Shown here piece after piece: positions 16,303 through 25,329 of a stretch of 44,947 bases of DNA; position 1 is the stretch's first letter; every line of letters begins with the position of its first letter. The stretch is from Treponemataceae bacterium. GTDB taxonomy: Bacteria; Spirochaetota; Spirochaetia; Treponematales; Treponemataceae. Where the stretch lies: assembly GCA_024402495.1 (NCBI GenBank), contig JAKSTR010000015.1, forward strand, positions 1 to 44,947. Direction: 5' to 3'. Under the pieces are notes generated by a model. That model was not told the DNA's origin, made no database searches, and saw only the letters and a list, made by a program, of their open reading frames with translations. Made by a program: the position numbers and the translations under genes.

Positions 16303-17690
16303 TTTTTTTCAATTAGGTTTTGGGCTATTTTATCTGCGGCGCGTTTTACTGTTCCGCCTTCCAGAATTGTGCGGTCGGCAATAAGCGGAATTTCTTCCAG
16401 TACGATACCGTCTACCGAATACTGCACTTTGCCCAGCTGGTCGCCTGCCTGTACCGGCGCAACAATGCTGTCGCATATCTGGCTGGTACGCACAACCTTG
16501 CTTGCCGCATTTTCGCTTATGCTTGGTACGGTTAAAGCGTGGTTTTTAGCTTCCAGTAAATTAACCGCGTTTTCCGTTCCCTGCCATACCCTTACCGGAA
16601 CAACAATTTTTTCCTGCGCCGGGGCTGTTTCAAAACTTGCAAAAGCCCAGTTCATCAGTTTTCTGCCGTCGGCAATACGGTAGCGGTTACCTTCTGCCGT
16701 ACCAACACCCGGACCGCCCATCGTTACGCTGATAAAGCGCGTGTTGCCGCGCTTTGCCGTAAGCGAAATGTTAAAGCCCGATTCGTAAATAAAGCCGGTT
16801 TTCAAGCCGTCGCAGCCTTCAACAATATTTAAAAGCTTGTTGCTGGCATACATTTTTTTTGTATAAATGCCGCCGGTATAATTTGCCGGATAATTTTCTT
16901 TTGTAGGATAATCGAAACTTGGTGCCGAATGGTAAGTTTTAAGCGCATCCGGGTATTTGCTGATGTATGCACGCGCCAGAGCTGCAAATTCGCGCGGCGT
17001 AGTCGTGTTCAGTTCGCTGTAACCGGACGCATCTACAAAACGGGTATTTTTCAAGCCCAGTTTTACCATTTCCGCGTTCATGCGTTCGCAAAAGGCTTCT
17101 ACGGAACCGCTTAAATGATACGCAAGGGCCGTTGCCGCATCGTTACCCGACGCAACCGACAAACCCATCAGTAATTCGTGCACGCTTACCAGCTGGTTTT
17201 CTCCCAAACCCATCAGCGAAGACTGAGGCGGCGCATTGCGTGCCCAGGCTTGCCGTACCGGCTCAAAGCGGGTATCAAGGCTGGTTTCGCCGTTTGCCAC
17301 AGCCTGAAAAACCACGTACATTACTGCAATTTTTGTCATTGATGCAGGCGGAATGATATTGTCTGCGTTTTTTTCAAAAAGCACGCAGCCGTTGCTTGCA
17401 TCAATAATAATTCCGGCTTTTGCATAAATAAAAAGATTTGCTGGTTTTACCGGGTAGGGCAGGGCACCAAGCAAAGGTTCGGGATATTTCGAATCCAGCA
17501 CATACTGCAAAAATGCCTGCTGAGATTCGTCTAATGCCTGTGGTGCCGGCGGCTGCATCTGCTGGTAAACATACCATGCAAATGCACCGGCGCAGCAAAG
17601 GCACAAAACTAAAGGAATAATCCAGAAAAGATGCTTTAATTTTTTGCCCTTGCTTTTTTGTTCAGTTGAACTTGTTGATTCTTCTATCAT
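16299..17690 (-). CDS. D-alanyl-D-alanine carboxypeptidase (DacA/DacF family)
   Basis: 463 residues. It trims the terminal D-Ala from peptidoglycan pentapeptides, limiting cross-linking, and acts in the periplasm. A Lys-rich cytoplasmic start is followed by a membrane anchor (about 20-42). Residues about 85-330 form the low-molecular-weight PBP domain with S117-M-T-K120, S181-G-N183 and K297-T-G299. The C-terminal beta-rich domain typical of the family follows (about 345-445). Here the anchor is N-terminal and non-cleaved-looking, unlike the usual C-terminal amphipathic helix. Its ATG overlaps the trpS stop (ATGA), so translation is coupled to trpS. The in-frame sequence past the stop is discussed in the findings. 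Confidence 0.92.
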   Translation of the reverse strand: MIEESTSSTEQKSKGKKLKHLFWIIPLVLCLCCAGAFAWYVYQQMQPPAPQALDESQQAFLQYVLDSKYPEPLLGALPYPVKPANLFIYAKAGIIIDASNGCVLFEKNADNIIPPASMTKIAVMYVVFQAVANGETSLDTRFEPVRQAWARNAPPQSSLMGLGENQLVSVHELLMGLSVASGNDAATALAYHLSGSVEAFCERMNAEMVKLGLKNTRFVDASGYSELNTTTPREFAALARAYISKYPDALKTYHSAPSFDYPTKENYPANYTGGIYTKKMYASNKLLNIVEGCDGLKTGFIYESGFNISLTAKRGNTRFISVTMGGPGVGTAEGNRYRIADGRKLMNWAFASFETAPAQEKIVVPVRVWQGTENAVNLLEAKNHALTVPSISENAASKVVRTSQICDSIVAPVQAGDQLGKVQYSVDGIVLEEIPLIADRTILEGGTVKRAADKIAQNLIEKK

Positions 17691-18763
17691 ATTACCATGT
17701 TCATTACTTGGCGAACTTCTTCAAGAGTTGCGCTTGCTTCTTCACGGGCTTTGGCAATGCCTTTGCGCAAAACCTGCTGAATATATTCAGGGTTCTGTTC
17801 AAGCTCGGCGCGTTTTGCACGGTGCGGGCGCAGATATTCGTTCAAAGCTTCGGTCAGGCGGTTTTTAAGCATGCCGCCGCCGCCTTCGCCAATAGAATCT
17901 GCAATTGCCTGCGGTTCTTCGCCGGTACAAAGCGAAATAAGCATCAAAAGGTTTGCTACTTCCGGGCGGTTTACCGGGTCGTAAGTAATTACGCGTTCGC
18001 CGTCGGTTTTTGCTTTCTTGATAAGTTTTGCGGTTTCGTCTTCGGTATGGCAAAGCATGATTGCGTTATTGCGGCTTTTGCTCATTTTCTGTCCGCCGTC
18101 CAGACCTTTAATCATTGGTGCTTTGCTTAAAAGCGGCTGCGGTTCCGGGAAAACCGACTGTTTTGCAGCGTAGCGTTCGTTAAAACGGCGGGCAATCTGT
18201 CTGGTAATTTCAAGGTGCGGCAGCTGGTCTTTGCCAACCGGTACAACTGTGCCTTTGCAGAACAGAATGTCCGCGGCCTGATGAACCGGATAAGTGTACA
18301 TACCGGCGTTAATGCGGCTTAAACCTGCTGCCTGAATTTCTTCCTTTACGGTCGGGTTGCGGTCAAGTTCAGACATTGTTACCAAAGTCAGGAAAGGCAA
18401 AAGCAGCTGGTTTAATTCCGGCACGTGGCTGTGCGGAAAAATAAAGGTACGGTCGTTTTCAGGGTCAAGACCGGCTGCAATGTAGTCGATTGTAAGCTGC
18501 TGAATGTATTGCGCAATGTTTTCAAAGCTGTCGTGGTCAGTTAAAACCTGATAGTCTGCAATTACGATGCGGGTTGGTACACCAAGATTTTGCAGTCTTA
18601 CGCGGTTCTGTAGCGAACCGAAAAGGTGACCGATGTGCAGTCTGCCGGTAGGGCGGTCACCAGTTAAGATTTTATATTTTGCAGGGTTTTGAATTAAGTC
18701 TGCTTCCAGTTTGCGGCTTTTTTCCAATGCGGCTTCAAAAGTCTCTGAAAAAGTTTCTTCCAT
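17687..18763 (-). CDS. trpS: Tryptophanyl-tRNA synthetase
   Basis: 358 residues, normal for bacterial TrpRS. It charges tRNA-Trp with tryptophan in the cytoplasm. This class I enzyme shows the HIGH box as GRLHIGHLFGSL (near residue 40) and the KMSKS box as GQKMSKSRNN (near residue 230). VPVGKDQLPHLEITRQIARRF is the conserved dimer and substrate region. The ATG at 18763 has an AGGAG Shine-Dalgarno sequence. Its stop overlaps the start of the carboxypeptidase gene. The 160-nt upstream region holds hairpins but no T-box-like element. Confidence 0.96.
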   Translation of the reverse strand: MEETFSETFEAALEKSRKLEADLIQNPAKYKILTGDRPTGRLHIGHLFGSLQNRVRLQNLGVPTRIVIADYQVLTDHDSFENIAQYIQQLTIDYIAAGLDPENDRTFIFPHSHVPELNQLLLPFLTLVTMSELDRNPTVKEEIQAAGLSRINAGMYTYPVHQAADILFCKGTVVPVGKDQLPHLEITRQIARRFNERYAAKQSVFPEPQPLLSKAPMIKGLDGGQKMSKSRNNAIMLCHTEDETAKLIKKAKTDGERVITYDPVNRPEVANLLMLISLCTGEEPQAIADSIGEGGGGMLKNRLTEALNEYLRPHRAKRAELEQNPEYIQQVLRKGIAKAREEASATLEEVRQVMNMVI

Positions 18764-18784
18764 TATATTCTCCTATAAAGCATC

Positions 18785-18866
18785 GTTCCGGCGTTTCCCG
18801 GAATGCTTACTAAATGTGCTTAAAGTGAAGGCGGTCAAAACATCAGCTGAAAATGTAACGACCGCC
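18785..18866 (-). other. Two hairpins between the sensor kinase gene and trpS
   Basis: The first is TTCCGG/CCGGAA near 18785-18803. The second is a longer stem GGCGGTC/GACCGCC (18830-18836 with 18860-18866) enclosing ACAT/ATGT. On the minus strand neither has a T-run, so they may be a weak terminator for the kinase or part of the trpS leader. No promoter is clear. Confidence 0.4.
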
Positions 18867-18927
18867 GGTATTTTAGCAAAAATCATGCAATTTTGCAATT
18901 TAGCCACGCCGTTCAAATCCGGCAAGT

Positions 18928-21900
18928 TTACGCATTGTCCGTCAATCTGGCAATTTCATCGTAGTCGTAAACGCTGGTGGCGCTTGCAATTTTTTCCAGC
19001 AGCTTCTGGTTTTGTTCTGACCACGCGTATTTTTGCAGTTCTTCAACTATTGCTTGTACGGTTAAAATGTCAAAGTTTTCGGCAAAAGTGCGTATTTCGT
19101 TAAGTTTATGGTCAAAATACTGATTGTTTCCGGCCTGTTTGCCGTCGTTCTGGACATTCTGCGCGCTGTTTGCACCGTAAACAATATTTGCCGTAAGGGC
19201 GCTGGTTTCAAAATATTCGTTTATGTTCTTAACGATTTCTTCAACAATTTCAAAACAGGTTTCGGCATTTTCCTTTACATATTCGCTGTTGCCCGCAGCC
19301 CCGGCTTTTTCCAGTTTTTCTGCAAGGTTTGCCGCATATTCTGCGCCAATTGAACGCGATGCGCTTTTTAATGCGTGAACGTGAACCGTAAACTGGTGCA
19401 AATCCTGTTTTTGCAGCGCGTCGCTTAAAAGTTCAATTTTGGAATTGGCGTCAACCACGTAGCTTGAAAGAATGTCAAGATAATTGGTCAGGTTGCTGCC
19501 GGCGTATTCAACACCCAAAGCCGTATTAACTCCCGGTATTACAATAACTTGCCGTACATTTTCCACATTTTCGGTATTTACGGAATGCGAATCTTCGATT
19601 TTGTCTTCCGGTACCCAGCGCGCCAAAAGCGTATTTAAAGCGCTGTTTTCAATCGGTTTGGACAAAAAGTCGTCAAACCCTTCGTCCAAAAACTTTTCTT
19701 TCATGCCGTTAATTGCGTTGGCGGTAAGGGCAATGATTCTGCTTTTGGCATTTTTGTTCTGCATTTTGCGGATTTCATGCGCCGCTTCAATTCCGTCCAT
19801 TTCCGGCATAAGGTGATCCATGAAAATCATGTCAAAGTTCTGGTTTTTAAGAATTTCAATGGCGTCAAAACCGCTGTTTGCCGTTTCGGCTTTTACACCG
19901 TGAATTTCCAGCAGCCCGGTAGCAACTTTAAGGTTTACGATATTGTCGTCTACAACCAGCACTTTCAAGTCAGGCGAATAAATCTGTTCCATCGAATCGA
20001 ATGAAACATTTTCGTGTTTGAAACTCGGCTTTTCGTTCAGCAAATTTGCCAGCGGAACGCAGTAAAGCGGCGTTTTAAGCATTTTTACGTCTTTATTTTG
20101 CGCAAAATCGTATTCTGAATCCGCCAGAAGCGCCAGCTTTACGTTTTTGTCGCTGCTGTGAATGGTTGCCTTAACCTTGTTAAAATACTGCGAAGAACAG
20201 AAAACCCAGTCGAATTTTTTATTTTTCTTCAAAATTTCAGCAAGTTCGGTGTAAGTGCTGCAAAGCTCGGGCTGAATGCCCAAATCGCTTAGCAGAATTG
20301 CCAGAAACCGGCGGTTGCGGCGGCGCGGTTCAAAAATTATTACGGATTTTGAACGCAGGTTGTCGGTTTTTACCAGCGGCTGGTGGTTTTTAATTTTCTG
20401 GTGCAACTGCAGGGTGAATGTTGAACCGTTACCGTATTCGCTTGAAAAATCCAGTGAGCCGTCCATAAGTTCGCAAAGCTGCTTGCAGATGGCAAGCCCA
20501 AGCCCGGTGCCTTCAATGTTGCGGTTGCGCTTTGTATCAAGGCGTTCAAACATTGTAAAAAGTTTCTGCTGGTCTTCGGCTTTTATGCCAATGCCGGTGT
20601 CCTGCACTTCAATTACAAGGTTCAGGTCGTTTTCTTCAACTACGCCTGAAATTGTCATGGTGATGCTGCCTTCTTTTGTGTATTTTATGGCGTTGGTCAG
20701 CAGGTTCAGCAGAATCTGCTTGATGCGCAGTTCATCGCCAATCAGTTCGCGCGGCAGGTCTGGGGTAATGCGTATTAAAAACGAAAGGAAAGTGTCGTGG
20801 GCACGTATGCGCGTCATGGAAATTACGTCGTGAATCATTGAATCGAAATTATATGGCGCGGTAACAAGTTCAAATTTGCCGCTTTCTATTTTAGAAAAAT
20901 CCAGAATGTCGTTGATGATACCCAAAAGGTTGCGGCTGGAATTGTTTATGTTCTGGGCGTAGTCGCGGATATGGGGCGCAAGGTTTTTGTCCATAAGGGT
21001 CAGTTCGCTCATGCCCAGAATTGCGTTCAGCGGCGTGCGGATTTCGTGGCTCATGTTTGCGAGGAAGGTGCTTTTTGCATTTGTGCCGGAAATTGCCGCA
21101 TCTTTTGCTTCTTTCAGCATCTGTTCAGATTCGTGCTCTAAAATCTTAAAGCAGATATTCGTAACGCAGGCGTTAAGGCTGTTTATGGTCTGTGGATCCG
21201 GCATGGTTTCGTGCTTGGTGTTGTCAAAACAGGCAAAGCCCCAGATGCCGCTGCCGTTTTTTATGGGCAGAAGCAGGCGGCACATTACGCCGCCGGAAGC
21301 CAGCTGGTATTTTATCAGCCCCGAACTTTGGCTTTGGCAGATTACTACCGGCTCCGGGTTTTTGAAAATTTTGTTCCAGTCGGGGAAGAATGTATCAAGG
21401 TTCAGGTTAAAGTCAAAGCGCGACATTTTTTCATCGGTGCTGTTGTCTTCCCATTTGCATACAAGGTTGCATTGCGGTATCAGGTTCGGCGTATCCAGAG
21501 AAACATTCCAGATTGAAGCTTTGTTCATCTGGCACTGTTTTGCAATAAACTCAAGGCTGTTGCTCAGGCGGTTGTAAAAGTTCTGGCTAAGGTCCTGGCT
21601 TGCAATATTTTTGCATGAACTGAATATCAAGTTGAATTTCTGATTGTTTTCTTCTATTAAATTCTTTTGAATTTTCAGCTGTTCTTTAAGGCTGCGCTGG
21701 TGCAGGCGCGTGTTGATGCTGAAAACCATGGAACTTAGCGCAAGAAAGCAGATGAAGGCGATTATGATTGCCTTGAAATATCCCGTGTACACAAAAGACT
21801 GCGGCTTGCCGATGAATACGCCGTCTGTAAATTTTTTGTTGCCGCTGCTTATTACAAAATAGCGGCGCACGGTTGAGTGGTTGTAGAGGTAACGGCTGAA

Positions 21901-23388
21901 AAGCGGATTTTCAATTGCAGTGCAGGCTGCCGGGAACGGTGTGCCGCACAAAACATTGTTTACAAGATTTTCCAGCCGTTCAAAATAATAATCGTTGTCG
22001 CAGTAGCTGCCGCCAACGGCGTATCTGAAATAACTGTCATATTTCAGGCTGAAAACAGGCACCTTGCATTCTTCAAGTGAACTTGTCAGCTGCAGGTTGC
22101 CCATATTGCCGATTAAAACTGCGGAATGATTTTCAAGCGAACGCATGAAGCGCGGCAAAAGTTCGGTTTTGATGCTGTCGCTGTAAACGATTGTCAAATC
22201 TTCAAAATTCTGGTCAAGCTGTTTCTGTATTTCGGTTTTCCACGCTCTTCCGGCGCTGTCGTTAGAGTTTATTACCAGAATGTTTTTGGTTTTAGGGAAA
22301 ACTTCGAGGATTTTCTGTACGGTTTGCCGTGCGCCGATAGGTTTTTGCAGTATAAAAGAATAGTTTGGCGGTATTGTCTGCATGAAATCTTCGGCAGAAA
22401 TCAGTTCGCCCGAAATTACTACCGGAATATTTGCAAAAAGTATGCGGTAATTGCTGCACAGAAAGTCGGCGGCGCTTTGTCCGTCGCTGATGATTATTTG
22501 CGGCATCTGGGTTGCAAAAACGCTGTGCAGCGCAGAAAGTGCCTGATTGTTAATCAGCGCCTGCCCGGTTTTGTGAATGTCTTTTGGTATGTTTACAAAA
22601 TTCACTTCGCAGTTGAATTTTTGCAGGTGCGTTTTCTGGCTGTTGCTTTCCTGCGTGTTTGCGTCGTAGGAACTTAAAAATAAAACGCCGCCGTCGTTGT
22701 TTCCGCCTGTTTTATAGTTCAAAATATCGCTGTAAAGACCTTCGGCTTTTAGTGCGTTCAGTTCCTGAGAAAATTTGTGGGCAAGCCCTGCGCGGTCTTT
22801 TGAAAAATACAGGTATATCTGAAGAAGCGGACAGAATCCCGCCGGCTGTACGTCCAGCGGCAGAGGCTTGCGTTTTTTTCCGTCAATGTAAGAAATTACG
22901 CCGTAATCGCATTTGTTCTGGCGGAATGTTTCAAAAAGTTCTTCTTCGTTTGCAACTTCGTATTTTACGGTGCCGGCATCTTTGCCCTGTTCAAGATTTT
23001 TTTCGGTGTAAAAATCGTTGTGCAGATATGCTACGCGTTTGCCGCTTAAACCCTGCCAGCCTTCAACTTTTGCGGCGCCTTTTGGGGCAACAATTGCATA
23101 GATTATGTTTGCAACGGGTTCAATTGCCTTTATGCCGTTTTGCGGTGCAGAATCAATTGAAAAATACAAAACCGCGTCCGCAAGTCCTTCCTGCAAATAA
23201 AGCGGCACAATCTGGGTGTTGTTTACGGTAAAAGTTGAATCTACGCCGCAGCGGTTAAGTACCTGCGCGGTTATTCGGCTTGCATCCAGCGGACTTGTTT
23301 CGGGGATGGCAACGTTGCACACGGTTTGCTGTGCCATAGCTGAAAATGCGGCTAAAGTTAAAACGGCGATTGCAAGCAGTTTTTTCAT
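18928..23388 (-). CDS. Giant hybrid sensor histidine kinase with two periplasmic binding domains
   Basis: 1486 residues with a full phosphorelay. It starts with a signal peptide (1-19). Residues about 22-225 form a solute-binding-type domain. Residues about 233-520 form a second domain like the ABC-substrate-binding/LuxQ-type sensor, and a membrane helix lies at about 537-557. A GAF-like domain (about 600-750) is followed by HisKA with His781 in NMSHEIRTPLN. HATPase boxes are DTGIGI and GTGLGL. A degenerate receiver-like segment (1014-1120) lacks the acidic pocket. A true receiver has VDD and phospho-acceptor Asp1191, and an Hpt domain has His1338 in HALKSAS. The ATG at 23388 has AAGGAC upstream. 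The receiver gene 101 nt upstream is probably in the same operon. The ligand is unknown. Confidence 0.93.
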   Translation of the reverse strand: MKKLLAIAVLTLAAFSAMAQQTVCNVAIPETSPLDASRITAQVLNRCGVDSTFTVNNTQIVPLYLQEGLADAVLYFSIDSAPQNGIKAIEPVANIIYAIVAPKGAAKVEGWQGLSGKRVAYLHNDFYTEKNLEQGKDAGTVKYEVANEEELFETFRQNKCDYGVISYIDGKKRKPLPLDVQPAGFCPLLQIYLYFSKDRAGLAHKFSQELNALKAEGLYSDILNYKTGGNNDGGVLFLSSYDANTQESNSQKTHLQKFNCEVNFVNIPKDIHKTGQALINNQALSALHSVFATQMPQIIISDGQSAADFLCSNYRILFANIPVVISGELISAEDFMQTIPPNYSFILQKPIGARQTVQKILEVFPKTKNILVINSNDSAGRAWKTEIQKQLDQNFEDLTIVYSDSIKTELLPRFMRSLENHSAVLIGNMGNLQLTSSLEECKVPVFSLKYDSYFRYAVGGSYCDNDYYFERLENLVNNVLCGTPFPAACTAIENPLFSRYLYNHSTVRRYFVISSGNKKFTDGVFIGKPQSFVYTGYFKAIIIAFICFLALSSMVFSINTRLHQRSLKEQLKIQKNLIEENNQKFNLIFSSCKNIASQDLSQNFYNRLSNSLEFIAKQCQMNKASIWNVSLDTPNLIPQCNLVCKWEDNSTDEKMSRFDFNLNLDTFFPDWNKIFKNPEPVVICQSQSSGLIKYQLASGGVMCRLLLPIKNGSGIWGFACFDNTKHETMPDPQTINSLNACVTNICFKILEHESEQMLKEAKDAAISGTNAKSTFLANMSHEIRTPLNAILGMSELTLMDKNLAPHIRDYAQNINNSSRNLLGIINDILDFSKIESGKFELVTAPYNFDSMIHDVISMTRIRAHDTFLSFLIRITPDLPRELIGDELRIKQILLNLLTNAIKYTKEGSITMTISGVVEENDLNLVIEVQDTGIGIKAEDQQKLFTMFERLDTKRNRNIEGTGLGLAICKQLCELMDGSLDFSSEYGNGSTFTLQLHQKIKNHQPLVKTDNLRSKSVIIFEPRRRNRRFLAILLSDLGIQPELCSTYTELAEILKKNKKFDWVFCSSQYFNKVKATIHSSDKNVKLALLADSEYDFAQNKDVKMLKTPLYCVPLANLLNEKPSFKHENVSFDSMEQIYSPDLKVLVVDDNIVNLKVATGLLEIHGVKAETANSGFDAIEILKNQNFDMIFMDHLMPEMDGIEAAHEIRKMQNKNAKSRIIALTANAINGMKEKFLDEGFDDFLSKPIENSALNTLLARWVPEDKIEDSHSVNTENVENVRQVIVIPGVNTALGVEYAGSNLTNYLDILSSYVVDANSKIELLSDALQKQDLHQFTVHVHALKSASRSIGAEYAANLAEKLEKAGAAGNSEYVKENAETCFEIVEEIVKNINEYFETSALTANIVYGANSAQNVQNDGKQAGNNQYFDHKLNEIRTFAENFDILTVQAIVEELQKYAWSEQNQKLLEKIASATSVYDYDEIARLTDNA

Positions 23389-23489
23389 TTATTAAGTCCT
23401 TAAAAATAGGTTTTTCAGAAAATGCTATTGAAATTTGTGGAATTCCTGAAAACTGCAATCTTCAGAAATTCTATTTTGAGTTTTTTCGG

Positions 23490-23852
23490 TTAATCTTTCA
23501 AATGTTTTTCAATTCGTTCCGGCAAAAGGGCTGCGTCAAAAGGTTTTATGATATAGTCCAGAACGCCCTGTTCAAAACCGGCGGTAACAACCTGCTGTTC
23601 CGTATGTGAAGTTAAAAAAATAACCGGAATTGACTGCCAGCCGCTTACGGTTTTAAGCTGCTTCATAACGTCAAGTCCGTTCATGTCCGGCATTTCAATG
23701 TCCAGAAGAATAAGGTCCGGTATGCGGCGGTTTAGTGCCATAAAAAGCTGCTTGCCGGATGTAAGCAAGGTAAGCTGGTAATGTTCTTTTAGCGCCCGTT
23801 CTGCGAGTTTTAAGGTTGTAATGCTGTCGTCAACAACAAAAATATTTTTCAT
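23490..23852 (-). CDS. Single-domain response regulator
   Basis: 120 residues consisting only of a receiver domain. It has the acidic pair VVDDS near residues 7-9, phospho-acceptor Asp51 in LILLDIEMPDMNG, Thr in FLTSH and Lys in IIKPF. With no output domain it probably shuttles phosphate or acts by protein binding, as CheY-like or Spo0F-like proteins do. AGGAG supports the ATG at 23852. It precedes the hybrid kinase on the same strand, and the 101-nt gap shows no terminator, so the two are likely one operon and may form a single pathway. Confidence 0.93.
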   Translation of the reverse strand: MKNIFVVDDSITTLKLAERALKEHYQLTLLTSGKQLFMALNRRIPDLILLDIEMPDMNGLDVMKQLKTVSGWQSIPVIFLTSHTEQQVVTAGFEQGVLDYIIKPFDAALLPERIEKHLKD

Positions 23853-24330
23853 TGCTTGCTCCTGTACAGTTTTTAAATAAACGAATCATACAATTTTCTT
23901 CTATATTATCATGTTTTTTTCAGAAAATCTCTATTTTTTTTATTCACTTTGCGCAAATTGAAATGCGAATGTTTTTAAATAATTGCGCGGGAATGTGCGC
24001 TTTTTCAGTGCATAAAAATATTGCAAAATCTGTCATGCTGAATTTGTTTCAGTTCCTGCCGTTGAATGATGAATATAAAAATCTCTAAAAAGACCAAAAT
24101 CTCTATTTTTACCAGTTAAAAAACGAAAAAAGTTCACGGTGCGCTGCCGTTTATAAAAAAAATTGAAAAAAAAATCGTAATTTTATATCTCAAAGACTTG
24201 TATTTTTTTTTATTTATACTAAAATCATAACTTGGTTTAGTGCCGATAATTTAATCTGTAAATAGTTATATTGTATAAAGTTCATAAAACTGCTTAGCAT
24301 GTATTTGCATTTTATTTCGAGGAGTATTTT
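23853..24330. other. Long divergent intergenic region upstream of the receiver and FecR genes
   Basis: Contains a TTTTCTTCTATATTAT motif (23894-23909), three copies of AAAATCTCTA (23924, 24078, 24096), a fragment of the CATGCTGAA repeat (24032-24046) and the FecR promoter (24198-24225). A 78-codon frame runs through the repeat on the plus strand but looks non-coding. Confidence 0.5.
24198..24225 (+). promoter_or_regulatory. Promoter of the first FecR-domain gene
   Basis: TTGTAT (-35), 16-nt spacer, TAAAAT (-10). A TATACT at 24215-24220 overlaps it. The downstream paralogue has a matching TATACTAAA at 25143. The mRNA leader would be about 100 nt. Confidence 0.5.
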
Positions 24331-25062
24331 ATGAAGAAGATTTTAGGAATCTGTACTCTTTTGGCTTGCTGTGCCGGCATTTTTGCAATTGACGGAACAG
24401 CAATGGCGGTTTCAGGCAAGGTCGAAATTCAAAGACCAGATGGCGATTGGGTAGAATTGAAAAAGGGTGATGCCATTCCTGAAGGTTCAACAATTTCTAC
24501 CGGCTTTAAATCACAGGCGGACGTAAAACTTGGTGGTTCTACATTAACCGTGCACCAGCTTACGCGCGTTACATTGCGCGAACTTGCTGAAGGCGAAAAC
24601 AAAGTTACCACCGATTTGTTCCTTGACGCTGGCGCACTTGATGCCAACGTAAAACCATTGAACAACAAAGCAAACGGTTTCCAGATTCAGACGCCGGTTG
24701 TTACTTCTTCTGTTCGCGGTACGGTTTTTTCTGTAGACGGCTTGGGTAACGAATCTACAACCGAAGGTTCTGTTTATAACGAAAACGCAATTGGCGGCGC
24801 ATTTACTGCAAACGCAGGCGAATCTGTTTCTGTAGAAGACGGCGTAATTGTCAGCCCGTTTGGCAAAGGCAGCGAAAACGTAACCGTAACCAGTGCAATT
24901 ACAGACCCGGCTTCAAAGTCTGCTTCGCCACTGCTTCTTAGCAGCGGTTCACTTGGTGACAGCTACGGTGCATCTCCAACTACCGGTTTTGTAGACATCA
25001 GCCAGGAAGCAATTTTTGAAACAACCGGCATTGCGCCAAATGTAAAGGTTAGTTTTGAATGA
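24331..25062 (+). CDS. Exported FecR-domain protein, paralogue 1
   Basis: 243 residues. The N-terminus is a short signal peptide; LLACC could also be read as a loose lipobox, so a lipoprotein is possible. Residues about 25-150 form a FecR domain: VSGKVEIQRPDGDWVELKKGD, ISTGFKSQADVKLGG, then VVTSSVRGTVFSV. Stand-alone FecR domains of this kind occur in secreted or envelope proteins; in the FecIR system the domain senses signals in the periplasm. No sigma factor or TonB receptor is nearby, so the classic FecIR role is unlikely. GAGGAG supports the ATG. The Ser/Thr-rich C-terminal part is of unknown function. A strong terminator follows. Confidence 0.85.
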   Translation: MKKILGICTLLACCAGIFAIDGTAMAVSGKVEIQRPDGDWVELKKGDAIPEGSTISTGFKSQADVKLGGSTLTVHQLTRVTLRELAEGENKVTTDLFLDAGALDANVKPLNNKANGFQIQTPVVTSSVRGTVFSVDGLGNESTTEGSVYNENAIGGAFTANAGESVSVEDGVIVSPFGKGSENVTVTSAITDPASKSASPLLLSSGSLGDSYGASPTTGFVDISQEAIFETTGIAPNVKVSFE

Positions 25063-25070
25063 TTTACTCG

Positions 25071-25106
25071 AAAATCTCTAAAACGATTGTAGATTTTAGA
25101 GATTTT
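25071..25106 (+). terminator. Intrinsic terminator after FecR paralogue 1
   Basis: 13-bp perfect stem AAAATCTCTAAAA/TTTTAGAGATTTT, 10-nt loop, ending in a short T-run. The stem contains the AAAATCTCTA motif also found three times upstream of this gene. Confidence 0.8.
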
Positions 25107-25119
25107 TGCAGGAAAATTG

Positions 25120-25148
25120 TTGATAACTTCAATTTTTAGAATTATACT
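25120..25148 (+). promoter_or_regulatory. Promoter of the second FecR-domain gene
   Basis: TTGATA (-35), 17-nt spacer, TATACT (-10), close to sigma-70 consensus. The leader is about 175 nt. The region after -10 (TATACTAAAGTC) matches the first FecR promoter. Confidence 0.65.
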
Positions 25149-25329
25149 AAAGTCGAATTATGGTTAAACGCTGGTAATTTGCCATGCAATTGATTAGCTG
25201 TAAAAATCATAAGATTGATTATTTGTTAAGGGCATTTCTAAAATTCTGTTTTAGGAATGCCCGTATATTTTTCAAATAACGGTCAAAAACTTCGGTTTAA
25301 AAACTGCTCTTTGATAAGGAGAGTATTTT

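Noticed and set aside
18764-18927. T-box or other riboswitch upstream of trpS
   Set aside because: Two hairpins are present but there is no T-box sequence, specifier loop or terminator/antiterminator pair.
23852-24088. 78-codon ORF on the plus strand
   Set aside because: It runs through an intergenic repeat fragment, has no ribosome-binding site and overlaps the receiver start region.
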